In this document: one piece after another, positions 53,035 through 62,355 of the stretch
Layout of the letters: each line of letters opens with the position of its first letter
How positions within the stretch are numbered: the first letter of the stretch is position 1
NCBI GenBank assembly: GCA_020161135.1
Contig: JAIUOB010000001.1
Location: 186,001-250,000, forward strand
DNA: 64,000 nt
Source of the DNA: Gemmatimonadota bacterium
Lineage (GTDB): Bacteria; Gemmatimonadota; Gemmatimonadetes; Gemmatimonadales; Gemmatimonadaceae
Direction: 5' to 3'
Program-made: the position numbers and the translations under genes
The notes under the pieces: model-generated
The model's database searches: none
What the model was told of the DNA's origin: nothing
Seen by the model: only the letters and a program-made list of their open reading frames with translations

Positions 53035-54146
53035 ACGGCCTCCGCCGGCGCCGACGTGACGCGACCGTGGCCGTACTGCCAGTACGCCGCGCACGCGCCT
53101 TCACCACTCACCATGGGCGCCCCCAGCGGCGTGCTGGGGGTGCAGGCCGTGCCGAACATCGGGCACTGCGTCGGCTTGATGCGCCCGGTGAGCACATCAC
53201 CGGCACAGCACTCGGCCGGCTCCTCCGCCACGATGTCCCGCAGCCCGAAGCGGAACTCGGCGTCAAAGTCCGCGAACTCGGGACGCAGGCGCAGCCCGCT
53301 CATGGGAATGGTGCCGATGCCGCGCCACTTGCGGTCGCCCACCTCGAAGATGCGCTCGACGAGCGTGCGCGCCGGCACGGTGCCCGCCCGCGTCACCACG
53401 CGCGCGTACTGGTTCTCCACCTCGTGGCGCCCCTCCTCGAGCTGCGTGACGCACATGAGGATCCCCTCGAGCAGGTCGACGGGCTCGAAGCCGGTGACCA
53501 CGATGGGCACCTTCCACTGCGCCGCGATGGGCTCGTACTCGGTGTACCCCATGACCGTGCACACATGGCCGGCGGCCAGGAACCCCTGCACCCGCGACGC
53601 CGGCGTCGAGAGGATCGCCTCCATGGCCGGAGGCACCGTGACGTGGGAGACGAGCAGCGAGAAGTTGGGCACCTTGCGACGATGCGCTTCCCACACCGCC
53701 ATCGCGTTGGCCGGCGCGGTGGTCTCGAAGCCGACGGCGAAGAACACCACCTGCTTGTCGGGGTTGTTGCGCGCCAGCTCGAGTGCGTCGAGCGGCGAGT
53801 ACACGACGCGCACGTTGCCGCCGCGCGCGCGAATGGCGTGCAGGTCGCACGTCGACCCGGGCACGCGCAGCATGTCGCCGAAGCTCGTCAGGATGACGTC
53901 GGGGCGCGACGCGAGCGCCAGGGCGCGGTCGATCTGCTCGAGCGGTGTCACGCACACCGGGCACCCCGGCCCGTGAATCAGCTCCACGCTCCCCGCGAGC
54001 AGCTCGGGGATGCCCTGTCGCACGAGTGTGTGCGTCTGCCCGCCGCACACTTCCATGAGCGCCCACGAACGGGTCGTCGTGCTGCGGATGCGGTCGACCA
54101 GGCCGCGCGCGATGGCGGGGTCGCGGTACTCGTCGAGGTACTTCAC
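53031..54146 (-). CDS. hypD: hydrogenase maturation protein HypD
   Basis: 371 residues, GTG start overlapping the HypC stop as GTGA. Conserved Cys motifs are [19 protein letters not shown], and the C-terminal iron-sulfur set [30 protein letters not shown]. HypD is the scaffold, with HypC, on which Fe(CN)2CO is assembled. [13 protein letters not shown] and [10 protein letters not shown] are further family blocks. Confidence 0.97.
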   Translation of the reverse strand: MKYLDEYRDPAIARGLVDRIRSTTTRSWALMEVCGGQTHTLVRQGIPELLAGSVELIHGPGCPVCVTPLEQIDRALALASRPDVILTSFGDMLRVPGSTCDLHAIRARGGNVRVVYSPLDALELARNNPDKQVVFFAVGFETTAPANAMAVWEAHRRKVPNFSLLVSHVTVPPAMEAILSTPASRVQGFLAAGHVCTVMGYTEYEPIAAQWKVPIVVTGFEPVDLLEGILMCVTQLEEGRHEVENQYARVVTRAGTVPARTLVERIFEVGDRKWRGIGTIPMSGLRLRPEFADFDAEFRFGLRDIVAEEPAECCAGDVLTGRIKPTQCPMFGTACTPSTPLGAPMVSGEGACAAYWQYGHGRVTSAPAEAV

Positions 54147-54424
54147 AGCGCCCCCAGTCCCTTGTCGGCCACCTCGGCCAACCAATCGAGCTCGTCGAGC
54201 TGGCTCATGGCCGACAGCGCCTCGAAGGTGCGACGCGCTTCCTCCTCGTCGACCTTGGCAATGGCGAAGCCGACATGCACCAGCGCGTAGTCGCCCACCG
54301 CAATGTCCGGCGCGAGATAGGCGAGACAGACGTCGCGCGTGGTGCCGGCGAAATCGATGGTGCCCATGAGCAGGCCACCGTCATCGTGCAGGGACACCAC
54401 GCGACCGGGAATGCCGAGACACAT
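54143..54424 (-). CDS. hypC: hydrogenase maturation chaperone HypC
   Basis: 93 residues. N-terminal [10 protein letters not shown] supplies the essential Cys2. [20 protein letters not shown] is the conserved middle. HypC carries the iron precursor from HypD to the large subunit. The ATG overlaps the HypF stop (TGATG), and its stop overlaps the HypD start. Confidence 0.97.
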   Translation of the reverse strand: MCLGIPGRVVSLHDDGGLLMGTIDFAGTTRDVCLAYLAPDIAVGDYALVHVGFAIAKVDEEEARRTFEALSAMSQLDELDWLAEVADKGLGAL

Positions 54425-56928
54425 CAGCCGATGCCTCCATGGGCCGCCACGAGTGCGGCCGGTACAGGGTCAGACGCGTGTTCGCGCCGTGCGGTGGACG
54501 ACACCGCGGCGAAATGCCTTGCCGTGTCGTGCTGGAGCGCTGCCGCGATGGCCACCTGCCCCACCGCGATCGCGCCATCGTTGGGAGGAAGGGTGCGGGC
54601 GGTGCACACCACCACGTCGTGCGCCTCGAGCGCCGAGCGCACCGCCTGCAGCAGGCGCACGTTCTGGAAGACTCCGCCGCACAGCACCACGAGGGGCCGC
54701 TCCCGCCGGGCACGTGTCTGTGCCTCGCAGGCGCGCAGCGCGGCCGCCACTGCGGTGGCGGTCACGTCATCGTGCCACTGCGCGGCGAGACGCGCGACGC
54801 GCACACCACGCGCGCGTTGCTCTGCAAGGCGCGCGAGCGCTGGTCGTGGGTCGACGCGCCACGTACCATCGGCGTGCGTGACGAACGGGAACGCCTGCCC
54901 GGCCTGCGTCGGTTCGTGCGCGGCCATCGCCTCGAGGCGCGCTGCCGCCTCGCCTTCGTAGCTGTTGCGCGGCGCGACCTGCAGCAGCGCCGCAGCCGCG
55001 TCGAAGAGTCGGCCCATGCTCGAGGTGCGCGGCGTGGTGCCTCGGGCTGCCATCAGGCGCGCGACGTCCACGTGTGCGGCGGGCACGCCGTGTGTCGCGG
55101 CGCGCACCAGGGTGTCGTCGGCATCGTGCAGCCATCCCAGCGCCGCACGCCACGGCTCACGCGCCGCCAGGTCGCCGCCGATGAGTGGCGCTTCCCACAG
55201 CGCGCCCACCCGCGTGACCTGCGTGAGGTCCGCCACCAGCACCTCGCCGCCCCACACGGTGCCGTCCGGCCCCCACCCCGCGCCGTCGAAGGCCAGCGCG
55301 ACCACCGGTTGGGTAAGCCCGTGCTCGACCATCACGGCTGCGACATGCGCGTGGTGGTGCTGCACCGGCAGCACAGTGGGTGGCGGCGCGTCACACCAGG
55401 GCGCGTCGGAGGCGTTGGCGCGCCAGCGCGCCGACATCGCCACGCTGGCGTACGCCGGATGCGCATCGCAGGCCACCACGGCTGGCGTCACGCCGCTCAG
55501 CGCGATGAGGCGCGACACCGTGTGCGCCGTGCGCTGCTGCACCGCCCACGCCGCCTGGTCACCGAGGTGTGGCGAGAGCCAGGCGTGCCCCTCGTGCGCC
55601 AGCGCCACCGTGGCCTTGAGATCGGCACCGATGCCCAACACCGGCGTGAGCGCGGGCAGTGGCAGCGCAAGCCGCGCCGGCGACCAGCCGCGCGCACGAC
55701 GGAACCACACCACGCCCTGCGCCTCGCGGCGCAGCACCGTATCGTCGCTCGGCGCCACGACCGGCCGGTCGTGCAGCAGCAACAGGTCGGCGATGCCGGC
55801 GAGGTCGCGCCAGGCATCGTCCGGAGTGGCCGCCAACGGTTCGCCGCTGGCATTGCCGCTCGTCATGACCAGCGGCACACCCAAGTCATGAAGCAGCAGG
55901 TGCTGCACCGCAGTGCTCGGCAGCATCACGCCCAGCTCTGCGAGTCCGGGGGCGACGTCGCGCGCGAGCGCGCCGCCGTGCGCGCCACCCGCACACGCGC
56001 TGGCCTGCGCGCGCACGCGCGGCGCGACGACCACGGGTCGCTCCGCACCGCGCAGCAGCATGGCGGCTGATTCGTCGAGTTCCACCAGGCGCTCGGCGTC
56101 GGCGCGGGTGCGCACCATGACCGCGAACGGCTTTGCAGGGCGCTGCTTGCGGTCACGGAGGCGTGCGACCGCGTCGGGGTTGGTGGCGTCCACGGCCAGG
56201 TGGAAGCCGCCGATACCGTGCAGCGCGACGATGCCACCGCTTCGCAGCGTGGCCACGGCCGCGGTGATCGCGTCGCCATCGGTGCCGCGCCCGTCGCGTT
56301 GCGGCCCCATGGCCCGCAGCGTGGGGCCGCACTGCGGGCAGCAGACGCTTTCGGCGTGGAAGCGGCGATCGGTCGGGGTCGCGTACTCCTGCGCACACGC
56401 CGGGCAAAGCGCGAAGGCACGCATCGACGTCCGCACGCGATCGTACGGCAGCGCCTCGAGCATGCTCCAGCGCGGGCCGCAATCGGTGCAGCTGATGAAC
56501 GCGTGCCGGAAGCGGCGGTTGCGCGGATCGAGCAGCTCCGCCTCGCAGGCTTCGCAGATGCCGGCATCTGCCGTGAGGTGCGCCGCCGTGCCGTGCGCCG
56601 CCGTGCCGTGCGCCGCGGCGCCGTGTTCATCCTCACGCGCCGCGGCCGTGCTGTCGACGATGCGGAAGCCGTCGCCCGGCACGTCTGCCACGGACAGGCG
56701 TCGCACGGCGACCGCCTCGACGCGTGCGAGCGGTGGCGCATCACGCTCCAGCCGCGCGACCAGCGTCTCGAGCTGCGTCGGCGTGCCGCGCGCCATGATG
56801 CGCACCTGCGCCCCGTCGTTCCACACCGAGCCCGACACGCCGAGCGCGGTCGCGAGGCGGTGCACGAAGGGGCGGAAGCCCACTCCCTGCACCACCCCTC
56901 GCACCGTGATCTCGCGCGCCGCATCCAT
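54424..56928 (-). CDS. hypF: carbamoyltransferase HypF
   Basis: 834 residues, slightly longer than usual. Domains: acylphosphatase (1-90, VRGVVQGVGFRPFVHRLA); two zinc fingers (CEACEAELLDPRNRRF then CTDCG, and CPACAQEYATPTDRRF then CCPQCG); YrdC-like (about 210-400, LRDRKQRPAKPFAVMV); and Kae1-like (VQHHHAHVAAVMVEHG, FDGAGWGPDGTVWGGE). It makes the carbamoyl group for HypE from carbamoyl phosphate. A short AAAHGTAAHGTAAHLTA repeat lies between the first two domains and accounts for part of the extra length. It starts eight bases after HypB. Confidence 0.96.
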   Translation of the reverse strand: MDAAREITVRGVVQGVGFRPFVHRLATALGVSGSVWNDGAQVRIMARGTPTQLETLVARLERDAPPLARVEAVAVRRLSVADVPGDGFRIVDSTAAAREDEHGAAAHGTAAHGTAAHLTADAGICEACEAELLDPRNRRFRHAFISCTDCGPRWSMLEALPYDRVRTSMRAFALCPACAQEYATPTDRRFHAESVCCPQCGPTLRAMGPQRDGRGTDGDAITAAVATLRSGGIVALHGIGGFHLAVDATNPDAVARLRDRKQRPAKPFAVMVRTRADAERLVELDESAAMLLRGAERPVVVAPRVRAQASACAGGAHGGALARDVAPGLAELGVMLPSTAVQHLLLHDLGVPLVMTSGNASGEPLAATPDDAWRDLAGIADLLLLHDRPVVAPSDDTVLRREAQGVVWFRRARGWSPARLALPLPALTPVLGIGADLKATVALAHEGHAWLSPHLGDQAAWAVQQRTAHTVSRLIALSGVTPAVVACDAHPAYASVAMSARWRANASDAPWCDAPPPTVLPVQHHHAHVAAVMVEHGLTQPVVALAFDGAGWGPDGTVWGGEVLVADLTQVTRVGALWEAPLIGGDLAAREPWRAALGWLHDADDTLVRAATHGVPAAHVDVARLMAARGTTPRTSSMGRLFDAAAALLQVAPRNSYEGEAAARLEAMAAHEPTQAGQAFPFVTHADGTWRVDPRPALARLAEQRARGVRVARLAAQWHDDVTATAVAAALRACEAQTRARRERPLVVLCGGVFQNVRLLQAVRSALEAHDVVVCTARTLPPNDGAIAVGQVAIAAALQHDTARHFAAVSSTARREHASDPVPAALVAAHGGIG

Positions 56929-56936
56929 GAGAATGG

Positions 56937-57620
56937 TCAGGCCGGCGACAGCGTGCGACGTGCCGCGACCAGCGACGCGAGCCAATCGCACCACGCGTCC
57001 ATCCCCTCGCCGGTGCGCGCCGACGTGCGGAAGACGCGCAGCCAAGGATTCACCGACAGCGCGTTGCGCACGGCGAGACTGGCGTCGTACGGCACGTACG
57101 GCAGCAGGTCGACCTTGTTGAGCACCACCACCGACGCCCGCTCGAATGCCGCCGGATACTTGAGCGGCTTGTCCTCGCCCTCGGTGGTGCTCATGACGAC
57201 CACCTTGGCATCCTCGCCGAGGTCCCAGTGCGACGGACAGACGAGATTGCCGACGTTCTCGACGATGAGGAGGTCGGTGTCGGGGAGATGCACGGCCTCG
57301 AGCCCGTCGAGCACCTGTGACGCATCGAGGTGGCAGGCGCCGCCCGTCACGACCGCCTGCACGAGCCGCTCGGTGTGCTGCGCGAGCCGGTCGGCGTCGT
57401 TCTGCGTCTGCACGTCGCCGGTGAGGATCGCGATGCGGAGCTGCGTGCCGAGGCGCTGCAAGGTGGCCTCGAGGAGCGCCGTCTTTCCCGCACCGGGCGA
57501 CGAGAGCAGGTTGAGCGACGGCACATGCGCCGCCGTGAGCCGCTCGCGCACCGTGGCGGCAAAGCCATCGTTGCGCGCCATGACCCGTTCCCGGACGTTG
57601 ACGATCGCGCGCACGCTCAT
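56937..57620 (-). CDS. hypB: hydrogenase nickel-insertion GTPase HypB
   Basis: 227 residues. G-domain motifs: Walker A SSPGAGKT, ILTGDVQTQNDADR, IVENVGNLVCP and NKVDLLPY. The GACHLDA segment has the Cys-His of the interfacial metal site. The high-affinity N-terminal Cys motif of E. coli HypB and the His-rich tail of other HypBs are both absent. Its ATG overlaps the HypA stop by four bases. Confidence 0.95.
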   Translation of the reverse strand: MSVRAIVNVRERVMARNDGFAATVRERLTAAHVPSLNLLSSPGAGKTALLEATLQRLGTQLRIAILTGDVQTQNDADRLAQHTERLVQAVVTGGACHLDASQVLDGLEAVHLPDTDLLIVENVGNLVCPSHWDLGEDAKVVVMSTTEGEDKPLKYPAAFERASVVVLNKVDLLPYVPYDASLAVRNALSVNPWLRVFRTSARTGEGMDAWCDWLASLVAARRTLSPA

Positions 57621-57901
57621 GAGGCCACCTCGTGAAGGGCGTTCTCCTCGTCCAGCTCGAACCACGCCACGCGCAGGTCGTCGCCCGCGACGGAGATGAG
57701 CTGCGCCACGCCGCGTCCGAAGGGTGGGGTGGACAGCAGCGCATCGAGGCAGAACTGCAGGTTGTCCGGTTCCACGTTCGATCGCACGCCGACTTCGACC
57801 GCGACCACGGTGACCGCCGTCAGCATGCGTCCGCCGTGCTCCGCCTCGACGGTGCGCTCGACGATGGCGCAGATCTCGTTGGCCAGCGCCAGTTCATGCA
57901 T
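57617..57901 (-). CDS. hypA: HypA-like nickel chaperone lacking the zinc finger
   Basis: 94 residues. MHELALANEICAIVER carries the N-terminal His2 nickel ligand. VTVVAVEVGVRSNVEPDNLQF is the conserved core, and the end GDDLRVAWFELDEE resembles the C-terminal strand of normal HypA. The roughly 30-residue segment with two CxxC pairs that binds structural zinc is missing; the only Cys are at EIC and QFC. Normal HypA has about 113-117 residues. The frame is intact and bounded by overlaps with both neighbours, so an assembly error is unlikely. The position confirms the HypA assignment. Confidence 0.85.
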   Translation of the reverse strand: MHELALANEICAIVERTVEAEHGGRMLTAVTVVAVEVGVRSNVEPDNLQFCLDALLSTPPFGRGVAQLISVAGDDLRVAWFELDEENALHEVAS

Positions 57902-58463
57902 GGGCGGTCGCCTCGCGCACCTCGACCGGCAGCGGCAGGGCCGCCGGGTCGACCGGGTCTGCGGCGCGGCGTACCACCGGCACGCCGAGCGCGTGCAGTT
58001 CTCGCGCGGCGGCATCGGCCAACGTGTCGATGGCGGCCGCCACGACGGGCGTGAGCCCCACTTGCCAGTCCACGGCGGCGGGCTGCACGCCGAGCGCGAC
58101 CACGATGGCCGGCATGGTGCCGCGCAGGTCGGCGAGGGCGAACAGCTCGTGCAGGTTGATCTCGTGCGGGGACAGATGCGGCGGGATGCGTCGCGGCACC
58201 TGGTCGCCGGCGATGCGCACGACTGTGCCCGGGGCGCGGTCGCAGGCGATGGCGTCGAGCACGAGCAGCACGTCGGCCGCGTCGAACTCCGGGAGCAGCG
58301 CCATCCCCCACGTGCCGCCGTCCACACAGTGCACGGTGTCCGGCAGCGCCCACCGCGCCTGCAGCCGCTCGAGGGCGACGAGACCGGCCCCGTCGTCGCC
58401 CATGAGCGGATTGCCCACGCCCAGCACCACGATGCGCGGTGGCGCGATGCGCGTCGGGGTCAC
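57894..58463 (-). CDS. hydrogenase maturation protease (HyaD/HupD family)
   Basis: 189 residues, GTG start overlapping the cytochrome b stop (GTGA). VVLGVGNPLMGDDGAGLVALERL is the signature; nickel-sensing residues are likely the Asp of GDDG, the Asp in VLDAIACD and the His of HEINLHEL. It removes the C-terminal extension of the large subunit after nickel is inserted. The 3' end overlaps HypA by eight bases. Confidence 0.93.
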   Translation of the reverse strand: MTPTRIAPPRIVVLGVGNPLMGDDGAGLVALERLQARWALPDTVHCVDGGTWGMALLPEFDAADVLLVLDAIACDRAPGTVVRIAGDQVPRRIPPHLSPHEINLHELFALADLRGTMPAIVVALGVQPAAVDWQVGLTPVVAAAIDTLADAAARELHALGVPVVRRAADPVDPAALPLPVEVREATAHA

Positions 58464-59260
58464 GCGAGGTCCTTCTCGTCTTCGAACTCGGTGTCGGCCG
58501 GCACGAAGCGGCCACCCGTCACCATCGATGACACCAGCCCGCCATGCTCGAGGATGTCCGCGCGCGACGCGAGGTAGATGTGCACCGGGATGTACGCCGC
58601 GAAGAACCACGTCACGACATGATGGATCAGGCGCACGTTCTGCAGGCCGCCGAAGAGGGGCGGGACCCACGCCAGGAGCTGGAAGCCGATGCTCCCCGGC
58701 TGGCTCTGCACGTACAGCGAGAACCCCGTGAGCACCGTGAGGATCGCCGCCAGGTACATGGACGTGTAGGACAACTGCTGCAGCGGGTTGTGCCCGATGT
58801 AGTGGGGCGCCTGCCTCGGCCGCACGAACAGGTACGCGAGCACCTGCTTCACGAGATTCGTGCGTTCGCGCTGCGAGAACGGAAAGAGCGCCCGGAGCTG
58901 CTCGTAGCGATTGCCGGCCAGCAGCCAGTACACGCGAAAGATGGACCCCGTCACGAGCACGAACGCGGCGAGGAAGTGCGCCGCCCGGATCCATCCCATG
59001 AGATAGGGCGTCACCCCCGGCGTGCGCGATGGGATGGGAATGAGGTTGGGCATGCCGATGAACAGGCCGGTCACGATCAGCGTCGTGACCGATGCCACTG
59101 CCAGCCAATGCGCGATGCGCATCGGCTTGCCCCAGATGTACACCCAGCGATAGTTGCCTTCGCGCGGCAGTCGCGTGGGGAGCGGACGCGCACGCCCCGG
59201 CGGCGTGCGCGGAATGGGGGCGTGCGGCACACCAGGCGCCGACGGCAGGGGGGCGGTCAT
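58460..59260 (-). CDS. hydrogenase cytochrome b subunit (HyaC/HupC type)
   Basis: 266 residues with four transmembrane helices. Candidate heme-ligand His lie in RIAHWLAVASV, RAAHFLAAF, LIHHVVTWFF and IPVHIYLASR. It passes electrons from the small subunit to the quinone pool and anchors the enzyme in the membrane. A Pro-rich N-terminus of about 40 residues precedes the first helix. Its ATG overlaps the large-subunit stop. Confidence 0.94.
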   Translation of the reverse strand: MTAPLPSAPGVPHAPIPRTPPGRARPLPTRLPREGNYRWVYIWGKPMRIAHWLAVASVTTLIVTGLFIGMPNLIPIPSRTPGVTPYLMGWIRAAHFLAAFVLVTGSIFRVYWLLAGNRYEQLRALFPFSQRERTNLVKQVLAYLFVRPRQAPHYIGHNPLQQLSYTSMYLAAILTVLTGFSLYVQSQPGSIGFQLLAWVPPLFGGLQNVRLIHHVVTWFFAAYIPVHIYLASRADILEHGGLVSSMVTGGRFVPADTEFEDEKDLA

Positions 59261-60978
59261 TGGATCTTCACCTCCGTCACCGTCGCGCCCGTCGCATCGA
59301 GGACGTGCACACCACACGCCATGCACGGGTCGAACGAGTGGATCGTGCGGATGAGCTCGAGCGGCTGCTTCTCGTCGTGCAGCGGATGCGTTCCGCTGGC
59401 CACCAGCGAGTCCTCGAACGCGCCACGCACACCGGCCTTGTCACGCGGCGAGGCATTCCAGGTGGTCGGTACCACGCACTGGTAGCGCGTGATCTTGCCG
59501 TCCTCGATCTGGACCCAGTGCCCGAGCGCGCCGCGGGGCGCCTCGACCAGCCCCACCCCTTCGGCCCGCTTGGGCCACGTGCTCGGGTCCCACTTGCTGC
59601 CGTCGTGCACGCGCGTGTCGCCCGACGCGATGCGCTGCGTGAGCAGGTTGAACCAGTGCTGGTTGCGAACGGCGATGAGGCGCGCATCGACCCCACGCGC
59701 CGCCGTGCGTCCCAACGTGGAGAAGAGCGCCGCCGCCGGGGCCTTGAGCCGGCCGAGCGCCTCGTTCACCACTTCCTGCGTATCCTTGTGGCCGCTCGCG
59801 TACTGAATGAGCGTGCGTGCCAGCGGCCCGACTTCCATGGCCTTGCCCTTGTAGCGCGGCGCCTTGGCCCATGAGTAACGGTCGCGCCCCTGCAGCTCCT
59901 GCCACGGCTCCGGCGGGCCATCGTAGGCCGGGTCGGTCTCGCCCTGCCACGGATGCAGCCCCGCATCGTCCTGCGTCGGGTCCTTGAACCACGACGAGTG
60001 CACGTGCTCGCGGATGTACTGCTGGTCGAACTCCTCGACGTGGCTGAGATCCTTGTTGTAGATGACGCCGGCGGGGAAGTAGTACTGCGCGCGATCGGTG
60101 GGGTCGGTGTCCGGGAAGTCGCCGTACGACAGGAAGTTCGGCGTCCCGCCACCGTAGGTCGCGGTCTCCGGATAGAACGAGGCGATCGCCAGCAGGTCGG
60201 GCCAGTAGACGCGCTCCACGAACGCCTGCGCCGTATCCAGCAGGCTCTTGATGGTCGCGAGCCGCTCGGCGTTGATGGTGGCCGTGCCCTCGATGTTGAT
60301 GGCGCAGGCCATGCCGCCGACGAGGAAGTTGGGATGGGGATTCTTCCCGCCGAAGATCGCGTGCACCCGCACGATCTCGCGCTGCCAGTCGAGCGCCTCC
60401 AGGTAGTGCGCCACCGCGATGAGGTTCACCTCGGGCGGCAGCTTGTACGCCGGGTGCCCCCAGTAGCCGTTCGCGAAGATGCCGAGCTGTCCGGAGTCGA
60501 CGAACTTCTTGAGGCGGTTCTGCACTTCCTTGAAGTTGCCGGCCGAGTTGCTGGGCCAGGTGCTCAGCGTGCCGGCAATGCGTGCGGCCTCGGCCGGATC
60601 GGCCTTGAGCGCGCTCACCACATCGACCCAGTCGAGCGCGTGCAGGTGGTAGAAGTGCACGACGTGGTCGTGAATCTGCTGGATGCCTTCGACGAGGTTG
60701 CGGATGAGCTGCGCGTTGGGCGGGATCTTGATGCCCAGCGCATCCTCGACCGCCTTGCAGCTCACGATCGCGTGCGTGCCGGTGCACACGCCGCAGATGC
60801 GTTGCGTGAACGCCCAGGCGTCGCGCGGGTCGCGCCCGCGCATGACGAGCTCGATGCCGCGGAACTGTGCCGCGGTGGCCCATGCGTCCTTGATGATGCC
60901 GTTCTCCGCCTGCACTTCCATGCGGAGATGTCCTTCGATGCGGGTGATCGGATCGACCACGACCTTGCGGACGGCCAT
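59257..60978 (-). CDS. hupL: [NiFe] hydrogenase group 1 large subunit
   Basis: 573 residues. The nickel-iron site is formed by RICGVC (Cys62, Cys65) and DPCMACGVH (Cys552, Cys555, His558). The 15 residues after His558 are the peptide that the maturation protease cleaves. VDPITRIEGHLRMEV and FTQRICGVCTGTHAIVSC are group 1 L1 features. It oxidises H2 outside the membrane together with the small subunit, being exported by the latter's Tat signal. It begins 16 bases after the small-subunit gene. Confidence 0.97.
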   Translation of the reverse strand: MAVRKVVVDPITRIEGHLRMEVQAENGIIKDAWATAAQFRGIELVMRGRDPRDAWAFTQRICGVCTGTHAIVSCKAVEDALGIKIPPNAQLIRNLVEGIQQIHDHVVHFYHLHALDWVDVVSALKADPAEAARIAGTLSTWPSNSAGNFKEVQNRLKKFVDSGQLGIFANGYWGHPAYKLPPEVNLIAVAHYLEALDWQREIVRVHAIFGGKNPHPNFLVGGMACAINIEGTATINAERLATIKSLLDTAQAFVERVYWPDLLAIASFYPETATYGGGTPNFLSYGDFPDTDPTDRAQYYFPAGVIYNKDLSHVEEFDQQYIREHVHSSWFKDPTQDDAGLHPWQGETDPAYDGPPEPWQELQGRDRYSWAKAPRYKGKAMEVGPLARTLIQYASGHKDTQEVVNEALGRLKAPAAALFSTLGRTAARGVDARLIAVRNQHWFNLLTQRIASGDTRVHDGSKWDPSTWPKRAEGVGLVEAPRGALGHWVQIEDGKITRYQCVVPTTWNASPRDKAGVRGAFEDSLVASGTHPLHDEKQPLELIRTIHSFDPCMACGVHVLDATGATVTEVKIQ

Positions 60979-60994
60979 TGTGATCGTCTCCTGT

Positions 60995-62158
60995 TCAGTG
61001 CGAGGAAGTGGAGTCACCGCCGGAGGTCGGCGGCGGGTCGATGGGCGTGACGGATCCGTCCGCGCGACGGCGGGTCATCTGCACGGCAGTCAGGGCGGCG
61101 TGCACACCGACCCCGCCAAGGGCCGCGACCACCAGCCCGGCGCCGATGCGATCGATGTTCTTCTCGATACCGAAGCCGGCCACCTGCGGCTCGGGCAGTC
61201 GCCCGTAGAAGGGCGTCATCGTGTCCCAGAAGTTCGCTTCGGTACAGCCAAGGCACGGATGTCCCGAGCCGATCGGCCAGCTCGTGCGATCGTTCCAGAG
61301 GAAGATCGGACAGGGCGAACTCGTCGCGGGGCCCTTGCACCCCACCTTGTAGAGGCACCACCCCTGCTTCGCACCGGCATCGTCGAAGCGCTCGACGTAC
61401 TGCCCGGCGTCGAAGTGCGCGCGTCGCGGGCACTGGTCGTGGATGCGCTTGCCGTACGCGAACAGCGGGCGTCCCTCGGCGTCGCTCTCCGGCAGCCGCT
61501 TGAAGGTGAGCCAGTGCACGACGCTCGCCGTGAGCACGTCGCCGATGGGCGGGCACCCCGCGATGGTGAGGATCGGGCGATCGCGGATGATGTCGCGCAC
61601 ACCCTTGGCCTCGGTGGGGTTGGGACGTGCACTCTGCACGCCACCGAAGTGCGCGCAGGCGCCCAGCGCCACGATCGCGGCCGCACCACTCGCCGCTTCC
61701 CGGATGACCGTCTCGGCCGACCGCCCGCCGATCATCGTGTAGATGCCGTTGTCCTTCGTCGGGATCGACCCGCTCACGACGAGCAGGTACTCACCCTTGT
61801 TGGCCTTCATTGCCTGCTGCAACGCCTCCTCGGCGGCGTGTCCCGAGGCGGCCATGAGCGTGTGGTTGTAGTCGAGCGAGACGACGTCGAGCAGCAGGTT
61901 GCCGATGGTCGGCTCGTTGGTGCGCAGTACACTTTCGACACACCCCGTGCACTCCTGAAGCTGCAGCCACACCACCGACGGCCGCTTCACCGCGGCGAGT
62001 GCGTGGACCAGCTTGGGGAGCCCCATCTGCGCGACACCGAGCAGCACACCGACATCGCGGGCGAAGCGCAGGAACTGGCGGCGACTCACGCCGCGCGTTT
62101 CGAGATGCTCCTGCAGGGTTTGATCCGCAGTCCACGGATCGGCGGAGAGGGTGAGCAT
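60995..62158 (-). CDS. hupS: [NiFe] hydrogenase group 1 small subunit, Tat-exported
   Basis: 387 residues. Tat signal SRRQFLRFARDVGVLLG. Proximal cluster Cys: ECTGCVES (Cys70, Cys73), GACAHFGG (Cys168), AGCPP (Cys202). The two extra Cys of O2-tolerant enzymes are Gly here, so it has a standard 4Cys cluster. Distal cluster His240, Cys243, Cys268, Cys274; medial Cys283, Cys302, Cys305. A C-terminal helix (IGAGLVVAALGGVGVHAALTAV) anchors it beside the cytochrome b. GAGG precedes the ATG. First gene of the ten-gene operon. Confidence 0.97.
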   Translation of the reverse strand: MLTLSADPWTADQTLQEHLETRGVSRRQFLRFARDVGVLLGVAQMGLPKLVHALAAVKRPSVVWLQLQECTGCVESVLRTNEPTIGNLLLDVVSLDYNHTLMAASGHAAEEALQQAMKANKGEYLLVVSGSIPTKDNGIYTMIGGRSAETVIREAASGAAAIVALGACAHFGGVQSARPNPTEAKGVRDIIRDRPILTIAGCPPIGDVLTASVVHWLTFKRLPESDAEGRPLFAYGKRIHDQCPRRAHFDAGQYVERFDDAGAKQGWCLYKVGCKGPATSSPCPIFLWNDRTSWPIGSGHPCLGCTEANFWDTMTPFYGRLPEPQVAGFGIEKNIDRIGAGLVVAALGGVGVHAALTAVQMTRRRADGSVTPIDPPPTSGGDSTSSH

Positions 62159-62355
62159 GGGCGTCCTCGGAGACGCGCAGGTGGGAGTACACGTGGCCGC
62201 ATGCCGGACACGGAGGGGTGGGGTGCCTCAGTGTCTCGCGGGAACGGTCGCGCCACCGTAGGGGGAGCGGGCGCGTCACCGTCGGGGATTTCCTCACCGC
62301 GCGACGGCGTTTCCCTCCATGCTGTCCCCGCGCAGATCGCACACGTTCGTGCGTC
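62159..62355. other. divergent promoter region of hydrogenase operon and NicO gene
   Basis: This 197-base gap must carry both promoters. I see no convincing sigma-54 site or strong operator. A TGGCGCG on the minus strand (62249-62255) lacks a proper -12 partner. Confidence 0.5.

Noticed and set aside
62240..62255. Sigma-54-like TGGCGCG-N4-TTCCC upstream of the hydrogenase operon
   Set aside because: The -12 element lacks the invariant GC, so the site does not meet the minimum for sigma-54.
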